NCBI GenBank assembly: GCA_040255445.1
Contig: JBDZUZ010000007.1
Span: 1 to 57,599 of the forward strand
Length of the DNA: 57,599 nucleotides
Direction: 5' to 3'
DNA from: JBDZUZ01 sp040255445
Lineage (GTDB): Bacteria > Planctomycetota > Phycisphaerae > Phycisphaerales > UBA1924
This document shows positions 51,285-57,599 of this stretch, piece after piece. The position numbers were made by a program, and so were the translations under genes. The stretch's first letter is position 1; each line of letters starts with the position of its first letter. The notes beneath the pieces are model-generated. The model did not search any database. It saw nothing but the letters and a program-made list of their open reading frames with translations, and was not told the origin of the DNA.

Positions 51285-53960
51285 GAGGGCGAGGATCTTG
51301 ACGGCGTTGGTCTCGTAGAGGATCTGCACGCGGCCGGGGCCGAGCGGGATGGGCTGGTTGAAGGTGGTGAACTGTCCGTTGCGGACATCGCAGGAGATGA
51401 TGGTGTAGAGCTGGCCGGGCGCGGGGTCGTAGCCGTCGATGAAGGTGAGGTTGAGGGTGCCGGCGAGGAAGACATCGTCGCCGACGGCGATCTGGTCGTA
51501 GCCGGTGCCGGCTTCGCTGCCGCCCAGTTCGATGTTCAGCACACCGCCGGCGCCCTGGGTGTAGTCACCGGAGATCGTGATGCGGCCGGGCGAATCGCCG
51601 GGGTTGAACTCGGCGCCGGCGTTCTCGACATCGCCGAAGATCGAGCCCGCGCCGTTCAGTTCGCCATCGGCGAAGACCATCGGCTGGTTGACGCGGATAT
51701 TGCCGCCATTCAGGTGCACCTCGCCGCCGGCTCCCTGCGAGAACCCGCCGTTGAGCTGGAGCTCGCCCTGTTCGATGTTGATCAGCCCGTTATTGGTAAC
51801 CGGGTTGGTCAGGTTGGCGGGCGATGGGCTGCTCTTGCGGAGTGCGCCGTTGTTCATGAGCGGCGCGGGACGAGCCGCATCGGGCTGCCTCCATGTGACG
51901 TAAGCGAACTCGATCGTGCCGTTGTTGACGACACCGCCGTCGTGCATCGAACGGGTCCAGCCGTTGTTGTCGTGCAGGGTGCCGTTGTTGACGATCCGGC
52001 CGTTCAGCGTCTTATTGCCGCCGCTGAAGAGCATGGATGAGCCCGCGGCGATCGTGATCTCGGCGCTGGGATCGATGTCGAGCGTTCCGCCCTCCCACAC
52101 CAGCGGGTTACCGGTCATGGTGTAGAGCAGGTCATCGGGGATCGTGGTCGTCGAGCCGCGGAACTCGACCACGCCGTCGTTCGTGCCGGCCAGGCGACCC
52201 GAAGCCGAGCAGGTCGCCATGCGGAAGGTAGCGCCGTTGGCGACGGTGTAGGTCGCCGCGGGGCCCGACACCAGCGACTGATCGATCGAGATCAGCCCGT
52301 TCTGGTGATCCAGGGTGCCGTTGTGGTTCAAGGCGATGTTCAGGTTGGCCGGGCTCGGGCTGGTCTTGGTGATGTTGCCGGTGTTGTTCAGAGTGCCCGT
52401 GCCCGTCCAATTGACGTACGTCCAGTCGATCTGGCCATCGGTTGTGATCGTCGCGTTGTCAAAGGTCCGCGTCCAACCGGTGAAGTCGGACATCGTGCCG
52501 TGGTTGACGATGTCGGCGGCGAGCGTCTTGTTGCCGCCCTCGATGCGGAAGACCGAATCGCTGTCGACGGTGATCACCTCGTCCGACGGCGCGGTGAGCG
52601 TGCCGCTCTCCCACGCGACTCCGTTGCCGGCGAGGCTGATGAGCAGATCGTCGGAGAGGGTGGCGCCGCCGAAGATCCGGCACGACCCGTCGTTCACGCC
52701 GACGAGCGTGCCGCCGAGCGTGGTGCCGGTGAAGCGGAGTTCGCTCCCGGTCGCGATCGTGTAGGCCGAGCCGGGCTGAGAATCGAGAGCAACCTGCAGG
52801 TTGACGAGGCCGCCGTTGAGCGTCCACGGGCCGGAGTTCTCCACCGGCATCGTGATATTCGCCGGGCTGGTGGTGTCCTTGGTCAGAGCGCCGCGGTTGA
52901 TGAAGCCGCTGTTGGCATCGGCGGTTGTCCAGTTGACGTAGCTCCACGCGACCGAGCCATTGCTTTCGATCACGGCGTCGCTGAAGGTGCGCGTCCAGCC
53001 GGCCTCATCGGTCAGCGTGCCGTTGTTGACGATGCGGCCCGCGAGCGTCTTGTTGCCGCCGCGGATGCGGAAGAGGCTGTTGGGTGCGATCGTGAGCGTG
53101 GCCGCGGGATCAATACTGAGCGTGCCACCCTCCCAGATCATGCCGGCGTTCATGATCGCGAAGGTGGTGTTCGATGGGATCACAGCGCCGCCGTTGATGT
53201 CCATGGTCGCGTCGGAGGACCCGCTGAAGGTTCCCGACAACACGCAACCCTGGAAACGAACGGAACCGCCCGTCAGGTTCCAGGTCGCGCCGGGCGCGGA
53301 GGTGACCGAGACGCCGAACGTCGAGAGCCCACCCGCGGCGTTGAAGTCGCCATTCTGCTCGAACGGGATGGAGATGTTCGCAGGGCTGGCCGTCGTCTTG
53401 TCAAGGGTCCCGTTGTTGACAGCCCGCGACGTCGTGTCACCGCCCGCGCGGGTCCAGTTCACATAGGTCCACCCCAGCGTGCCGTTGCTGGTGAGGATGG
53501 CGTTGGAGAACGTCCGCGTCCAGCCGTCGCTATCGGTCATGAGCCCGTTGTTCACGATCGACGTGGAGAGCGTCTTGTTGCCGCCGGTGATGCGGAACTG
53601 GCCGACGTTGGTGAAGCCGTTCGCGATGTTCAGCGTGCCGCTGTCCCAGGTGACGATGCTGGCCGCGGTGTGGCTCATCGACATGATGTCGACGGAGGTG
53701 TTGATGGTGACCGCGTTGCCGCCCAGCAGCACGTTATCGGCGGGCCCGGGGAACTGGATCGGGGCGACGCAGCTGTTGTACCCCCAGTTGTTCAGCGTGC
53801 CGAAGCCGCCCCCCGGGCAGCTGGTGGAGCAGGTCCCGCCCCAGAGATTGCTGCAGTTCGGCGAGAAGGTGAAATCGATCGCCGAGGCGGTGCCCGCGGC
53901 GGCGACGATCGCACCGCCGGCGAGCGTGCGGATGAATCTGCGGTTGTGCGTGCTGAACAT
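51126..53960 (-). CDS. Secreted beta-helix-like repeat protein with dockerin tail
   Basis: 944 residues from ATG 53960 (AGGAG six bases upstream; a GTG one codon earlier is too close to it). Signal peptide ends near GTASAID. Four repeats of about 170 residues carry FRIRGGNKTLAGRIVNNGTL, GWTRTFSDA, WSYVNWT and SPANITMPVENSG, typical of right-handed beta-solenoid proteins. Then come SPGRITISGDYTQGAGGVLN and GTLNLTFIDGYDPAPGQLYT, an autotransporter-like passenger end often seen before planctomycete sorting tails. The final 52 residues are the dockerin pair (CPADWDASGGVDGDD to WQTGC). Likely a surface adhesin or scaffold. Confidence 0.75.
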   Translation of the reverse strand: MFSTHNRRFIRTLAGGAIVAAAGTASAIDFTFSPNCSNLWGGTCSTSCPGGGFGTLNNWGYNSCVAPIQFPGPADNVLLGGNAVTINTSVDIMSMSHTAASIVTWDSGTLNIANGFTNVGQFRITGGNKTLSTSIVNNGLMTDSDGWTRTFSNAILTSNGTLGWTYVNWTRAGGDTTSRAVNNGTLDKTTASPANISIPFEQNGDFNAAGGLSTFGVSVTSAPGATWNLTGGSVRFQGCVLSGTFSGSSDATMDINGGAVIPSNTTFAIMNAGMIWEGGTLSIDPAATLTIAPNSLFRIRGGNKTLAGRIVNNGTLTDEAGWTRTFSDAVIESNGSVAWSYVNWTTADANSGFINRGALTKDTTSPANITMPVENSGPWTLNGGLVNLQVALDSQPGSAYTIATGSELRFTGTTLGGTLVGVNDGSCRIFGGATLSDDLLISLAGNGVAWESGTLTAPSDEVITVDSDSVFRIEGGNKTLAADIVNHGTMSDFTGWTRTFDNATITTDGQIDWTYVNWTGTGTLNNTGNITKTSPSPANLNIALNHNGTLDHQNGLISIDQSLVSGPAATYTVANGATFRMATCSASGRLAGTNDGVVEFRGSTTTIPDDLLYTMTGNPLVWEGGTLDIDPSAEITIAAGSSMLFSGGNKTLNGRIVNNGTLHDNNGWTRSMHDGGVVNNGTIEFAYVTWRQPDAARPAPLMNNGALRKSSPSPANLTNPVTNNGLINIEQGELQLNGGFSQGAGGEVHLNGGNIRVNQPMVFADGELNGAGSIFGDVENAGAEFNPGDSPGRITISGDYTQGAGGVLNIELGGSEAGTGYDQIAVGDDVFLAGTLNLTFIDGYDPAPGQLYTIISCDVRNGQFTTFNQPIPLGPGRVQILYETNAVKILALCPADWDASGGVDGDDIGAFFADWQQGNGDFDRSGGTDGDDIVGFFNAWQTGC

Positions 53961-54345
53961 CACTGTCTCCTGTGGGTTGAACCCGCGTCGTCGCCGTTGC
54001 TCACGGATCCCGGGACGCTTCCACAGACACTGGGCGTGCGGGCACGGGCATCTGACAAAATCGGGAGGGTGTTCTTCCTTTCCGGTCTACGCCGGCACGG
54101 ACGCGGGCCGGCCCGTGGTCAAAATTGATCGGGCTCCCGACCACGGCGGGGACAAAGCTGCCTAGTTTCACAGCGTCCGCGTTAAAGGCCTGCCGCGGCT
54201 GCCGGAGATCCCCCTCCCTGGCCGCGGCACGCACCGGACCCGCCCACCGGGCCCGATAGCTCTTTCCTACCGAATGAACGCACCGGCTACAACGAGAAAT
54301 TCCGCGTCGGGTACCCTTTTTGTCCCGCTGTGATAATCTGGGAAG
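53961..54345. other. Divergent intergenic region (385 bp)
   Basis: It separates the beta-helix protein gene (minus) from the sigma factor gene (plus). The only clear element is TAATCT just before 54346. An A/T-rich patch near 54110-54135 may belong to the minus-strand promoter. No CAGACT-repeat copy and no supported frame was seen. Confidence 0.4.
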
Positions 54346-54348
54346 GTG
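54334..54348 (+). promoter_or_regulatory. Leaderless -10 element (TAATCT-N6-GTG)
   Basis: TAATCT (54334-54339) ends six bases before the GTG at 54346 of the sigma factor gene; GATAAT overlaps it two bases earlier. The six bases (GGGAAG) also look like a ribosome-binding site but are too close to the GTG to act as one. Confidence 0.5.
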
Positions 54349-54942
54349 TTCAGTCAGACCACACACGCCAGCCTGCTTGCGCGGCTCCGGACGGGATCCC
54401 AGTCGGTGGACCCCGCGGCGTGGCATGAATTCCACGACCGCTATGCCCAGCTCATCCGCGGATTCGCGAACCGGCAGGGCGTCCAGCCCGCGGACTGCGA
54501 CGACGTTCTGCAGGATGTGCTCCTCTCGCTCACACGCGATCTGGGGAAGTTCGAGTACGACCCGGAGAAGGGTCGCTTCCGCTCCTATCTCAAGACGGTG
54601 ACACTCCACGCGGTTTTTCGCAGAATGCGTCAGAACCGCGCTGCCGGCCGGCCAGAGGAGGCGGAGCGGCTCGCCGCGGCGGCGATGTCCGACCCCAAGA
54701 TCGAGGAATCGTGGGAAGAGCAGTGGAGGCAGCACCACATGCGTCGCGCTCTGCGGACGATCCGCGCCGAGTTCAACGATGACGATGTCGCGGCCTTCGA
54801 GCACTACGTGATGCAGGGGCAGCCCGCGGCGGAGGCGGCGGCCACGCTCGGACTGTCGACGGATCAGGTGTATCAGGCCAAGTCGCGGATCCTCAAGCGG
54901 TTGACCGCGGTGATCGATGCCCAGGTCGCCGAGGAGGGGTAA
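54346..54942 (+). CDS. RNA polymerase sigma factor, ECF type
   Basis: 198 residues from GTG 54346. Region 2 (about 25-95) has FHDRYAQLIRGFANRQGVQ, DCDDVLQDVLLSLTRDL and RFRSYLKTVTLHAVFRRMRQ; region 4 (about 135-195) has AAFEHYVMQGQPAAEAAATL and LSTDQVYQAKSRILKRLTAV, a helix-turn-helix for -35 recognition. It fits the planctomycete ECF groups encoded beside Ser/Thr kinases, in which the kinase is thought to control the sigma factor. The kinase-TPR gene begins 60 bp downstream. No separate anti-sigma gene is present. Confidence 0.85.
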   Translation: MFSQTTHASLLARLRTGSQSVDPAAWHEFHDRYAQLIRGFANRQGVQPADCDDVLQDVLLSLTRDLGKFEYDPEKGRFRSYLKTVTLHAVFRRMRQNRAAGRPEEAERLAAAAMSDPKIEESWEEQWRQHHMRRALRTIRAEFNDDDVAAFEHYVMQGQPAAEAAATLGLSTDQVYQAKSRILKRLTAVIDAQVAEEG

Positions 54943-55002
54943 GACCGGCGCCACCGCCACACGGAAACGTCGCCTGAACGACATCGACAGCCGCGGGGAT
55001 TC

Positions 55003-57510
55003 ATGAGCAGTGAGACCTGGTACAGCAACACGGAGTCGCTCGAGATCGAGCTCAAGCGGTTTGCCAGGACCGAGGCACGGTCCCCGCAGATCGCCGGGTA
55101 CGAGGAGCTCCGCGAGATCGACCGCGGCGGCCAGGGCGTCGTGTTCAGCGCGGTGCAGCGATCAACACGCCGCAGAGTCGCGATCAAGCTGCTCAAGGAC
55201 GGGGCCTACGCGAGCCAGCGGGCCAGGCGGCGTTTCGAACGCGAGATCGACGCCGTCGCCGCTCTGCGCCATCCCGGGATCGTCACGATCTACGACAGCG
55301 GCGCAACCGACACCGGCGACCTGTACCTGGTCATGGAGTTCGTCGAGGGGACGCCCCTCGACCGGTTCGCCGCTCGCTCCGGTGACCGCTCTCCGCACCG
55401 ATGGGTCGCGATGGTCGCCGGCATCGCCGAGGCGGTGCACCACGCGCATCTCCGCGGCGTCATCCATCGCGATCTCAAGCCCTCGAACATCCTCGTGGAT
55501 GCGCACGGGAACCCGCACATCCTGGACTTCGGGCTGGCGAAGCTGGCGCCGGAGGCGGGATCCGGCGAGCTGGGCGAGGCAGCGCCCACGGTCTTCAGTG
55601 TCTCGGGCGAGTTCGCCGGGTCGCTCCCGTGGGCGAGCCCGGAACAGGCCCGCGGCGACGGCCACGCGATCGATGCCCGCACTGATGTCTATGCCATCGG
55701 TGTGATCCTCTACCAGTTGATCGCCGGCCGCTTCCCCTACGACGTGTCGGGCGGGCTGTCTTCGGCGATCGGGAACATCCTCAACGCGGAGCCGACGCGG
55801 CTGACCACGGTCGACGGCAACGCCGCGGCGGACCTGGACACGATCGTCCGCAAGGCGCTCTCGAAGGAGCCCGAGCGGCGGTACCAGTCTGCGGGCGATC
55901 TCGCGGCGGACCTGCGCCGGTACCTGGCGGGCGAGCCGATCCTCGCTCGGCAGGACAGCGCGTGGTACGTGCTCACGAAGGCCGCGCGTCGGAATCGCGT
56001 GGTGATCGGTGCTTCCGCGGTCGTCATCATCGCGCTCGCTGGATCGCTGATCGCCGTGACCGGCGCCCTGGGGCGGGCCGAACTCCAGCGGGACCTCGCG
56101 CAGACCGAATCGGAACGGGCGCAGGCCGAAGCGCGGCGGGCGCAGGCGACGCTGGAGTATGTGACCTCCACGATCGCCGCGGCGGACCCCGACAACCCCG
56201 GCGGCGGCCGCGAAGTGCGGCTGGTGGATGTGCTGACGAAGTTCGCCGGCGGCGTGGATACGGCCTACGCGGACGATCCGGCGACGGCGCGGCAGCTGCA
56301 CAGGACGCTCGGGCAGTCGTACAACTCACTGGCGCTCTACGAAGAGGCGGAACGCCACTTCAACGCCGCGATCGCGCTCATGCCCGAGGGCGAGCGCACC
56401 GACGGCATGTTCGAGACCGAGGCGGATTTGGGGACGGTCTATATCCGCCAGGGCGATGCCGCCAAAGCGGAGAAGCACCTGAAGGATGTGATCGCACGCT
56501 GGCGTGAGCGCGGCGACCCGGATCCCAAGGCTCTCGCGATCACGCTTTCGACCCTCGGTGTTGCGCTGCGGCAGCAGAGCCGGCCCGATGAGGCGATCGC
56601 GCTCTACCGGGAGGGGCTCGCGCTGCTCGATGCCGAGCAGCGCGAGGACGCGATCGGGCTGGGCCTGCGCGGCAACCTCGGGTCCGCGCTGCAGGAGAAC
56701 GGCGACTTCGCCGCCGCGGAGGAGATCTATCTGCAGGTCGTGCCCGCGCGGATCGCGCTCCACGGCCCGGATCACTCCGAAACGATGATCGCGCGGAACA
56801 ACCTGGGGATGCTGTATCTCGATCAGGGCAAGCTCGCCGAAGCCGAGCCGATCCTCGAGGAGACCGTTGCATCCGCCCGCCGGGCGCGGGGCAGCGACGA
56901 CCCCGTCACGCTGACGCTGCTGAACAATCTCGCGAAGCTCAAGCAGGATCTCAAGAAGCTTGATGAGGCTCAAACGCTCTTTGCCGAGTGCGTCGAGGGC
57001 CGTACCCGTGTGCTCGGGCCCGATCACCGCGACACCGCGCTGGTCATGGCGAACTACGCGGTGCTGCTGGCCGAACTAGGCCGGCAGGATGAGTCCGCCG
57101 CGATGACCAAGAACGTGCTCGACATCCGAGTCCGCACGCTGGGCGAGAAGAACCTCGACACCATCATTTCCTTCAACAACTACGGCCGGACCCTGCAGAT
57201 CGCGGGCAAGCCCGAAGAGGCCGAGACGCAGTTCCGCAAGGCGGTCGAACTATCATCGCCAGAGAGCGGTGTGCTCCCCGAGGGACACTGGATCCACGCG
57301 GTCTTCCTGGGCACGCACGCGCACTGCCTCAACGAGCTCGGCGAGCACGCGCGGGCGGAGGCACAACTCGCGACGGCCTACGAGACACTCAATTCCGCGC
57401 TCGGCCCCGCCCACAACCACACCAAGCGTGTCGCGGCAAACATGGCGCTGGTGATGGATGCGACCGGGCGCCCCGATGAAGCGGAGGTCTGGCGGAAGCG
57501 GGCCGAGTAG
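55003..57510 (+). CDS. Membrane Ser/Thr protein kinase with extracytoplasmic TPR domain
   Basis: 835 residues. The kinase domain (about 30-310) has the Gly-rich loop IDRGGQGVVFSAV, catalytic Lys in VAIKLLKD (near 60), HRDLKPSNILVD (near 155), DFGLAKL (near 175) and SPEQARGDG in place of APE; all catalytic residues are present. One TM helix (VVIGASAVVIIALAGSLIAV, about 332-352) and a coiled-coil stretch (RDLAQTESERAQAEARRAQA) lead to about eight TPR units of the kinesin-light-chain type (HSETMIARNNLGMLYLDQGK). A typical planctomycete Hanks kinase; probably senses or scaffolds outside and signals to the sigma factor encoded just upstream. Confidence 0.9.
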   Translation: MSSETWYSNTESLEIELKRFARTEARSPQIAGYEELREIDRGGQGVVFSAVQRSTRRRVAIKLLKDGAYASQRARRRFEREIDAVAALRHPGIVTIYDSGATDTGDLYLVMEFVEGTPLDRFAARSGDRSPHRWVAMVAGIAEAVHHAHLRGVIHRDLKPSNILVDAHGNPHILDFGLAKLAPEAGSGELGEAAPTVFSVSGEFAGSLPWASPEQARGDGHAIDARTDVYAIGVILYQLIAGRFPYDVSGGLSSAIGNILNAEPTRLTTVDGNAAADLDTIVRKALSKEPERRYQSAGDLAADLRRYLAGEPILARQDSAWYVLTKAARRNRVVIGASAVVIIALAGSLIAVTGALGRAELQRDLAQTESERAQAEARRAQATLEYVTSTIAAADPDNPGGGREVRLVDVLTKFAGGVDTAYADDPATARQLHRTLGQSYNSLALYEEAERHFNAAIALMPEGERTDGMFETEADLGTVYIRQGDAAKAEKHLKDVIARWRERGDPDPKALAITLSTLGVALRQQSRPDEAIALYREGLALLDAEQREDAIGLGLRGNLGSALQENGDFAAAEEIYLQVVPARIALHGPDHSETMIARNNLGMLYLDQGKLAEAEPILEETVASARRARGSDDPVTLTLLNNLAKLKQDLKKLDEAQTLFAECVEGRTRVLGPDHRDTALVMANYAVLLAELGRQDESAAMTKNVLDIRVRTLGEKNLDTIISFNNYGRTLQIAGKPEEAETQFRKAVELSSPESGVLPEGHWIHAVFLGTHAHCLNELGEHARAEAQLATAYETLNSALGPAHNHTKRVAANMALVMDATGRPDEAEVWRKRAE

Positions 57511-57547
57511 CGCGATCCGCGCCGGTATGCGGGCAGAACGAGTATCG

Positions 57548-57599
57548 ATCGGGATAGGGGGGAGCCTTGCGGCTCCTCCCCTCCCACACCACCGTGCGT
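57548..57599 (-). mobile_element. Group II intron 3' end (domain VI and end of domain V), cut by window edge
   Basis: Read on the minus strand, the edge begins ACGCACGGTGGTGTGGGAGG, like the 3' strand of a bacterial group II domain V and the joining segment. A hairpin follows, GGAGCC-GCAA-GGCTCC, then CCCCTATCCCGAT. That fits domain VI: GC-rich stem, an unpaired A eight bases from the end, and an intron ending in AT (57548). The rest, including any reverse transcriptase gene, would lie beyond the window. It is inserted 37 bp after the kinase stop codon. Based on remembered intron patterns, not on a search. Confidence 0.55.

Noticed and set aside
52305..54128. Long plus-strand frame opposite the beta-helix protein
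   Set aside because: Composition artefact opposite a repeat-containing gene; no ribosome-binding site and no recognisable fold.

Overview
This 57.6 kb window looks like chromosomal DNA of a high-GC planctomycete, most likely class Phycisphaerae. The evidence is combined: five secreted proteins end in the same 52-residue, Cys-bounded, double dockerin-like repeat (the 'GC-type dockerin' anchor); there is a prepilin-type protein and a PEP-CTERM-like tail; a sigma factor sits next to a Ser/Thr kinase-TPR protein; and a 23S-5S rRNA pair has no 16S beside it. No plasmid, phage, CRISPR or recognised defence system was found. The only mobile-element signal is what looks like the 3' end of a group II intron at the right edge.

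Layout. 0-0.2 kb: N-terminus of a Fur-family regulator, divergent from 0.2-8.3 kb (+), which holds a GT-C-like membrane protein, a second membrane protein, nadE, and two tandem thioredoxin-fold paralogues. 8.3-16 kb (-): small membrane protein, DinB-like protein, an unknown, a DUF2330-like protein, two tandem 7-TM paralogues and a B12-type radical SAM protein. 16.2-18.6 kb (+): a glycosyltransferase/methyltransferase fusion and a methyltransferase. 18.6-20.1 kb (-): secreted TPR protein. 20.2-23.7 kb (-): 5S and 23S rRNA with terminator, a long processing stem and two candidate promoters. 23.7-29.4 kb (-): a type IV pilus-like assembly operon (PilM/PilN-like, then two single-TM proteins). 29.7-35.5 kb: housekeeping and orphan genes (MEMO-family protein, CusF-like lipoprotein, uracil-DNA glycosylase, NAD-dependent epimerase, small unknowns). 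35.6-54 kb: surface/exported-protein region with five dockerin-tailed proteins, a pseudopilin-like protein, a PEP-CTERM-like protein and a TlpA-like thioredoxin. 54.3-57.5 kb (+): sigma factor and kinase-TPR pair.

Two regulatory patterns recur. First, seven start codons lie exactly six bases downstream of a TANNNT hexamer, which puts the predicted transcription start on the first base of the start codon (leaderless mRNA); one pair shares a single symmetric -10 element between divergent genes. Second, a roughly 20-bp element with two CAGACT-like units 11 bp apart occurs four times between 38.8 and 43.95 kb. At three sites it lies over the core promoter of a gene for an exported protein (dockerin-YWTD protein, prepilin-like protein, PEP-CTERM-like protein); at the fourth it lies in opposite orientation upstream of the TlpA-like protein. 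This is the best candidate here for an undescribed regulon. All functions are read from sequence motifs; no database search was run.
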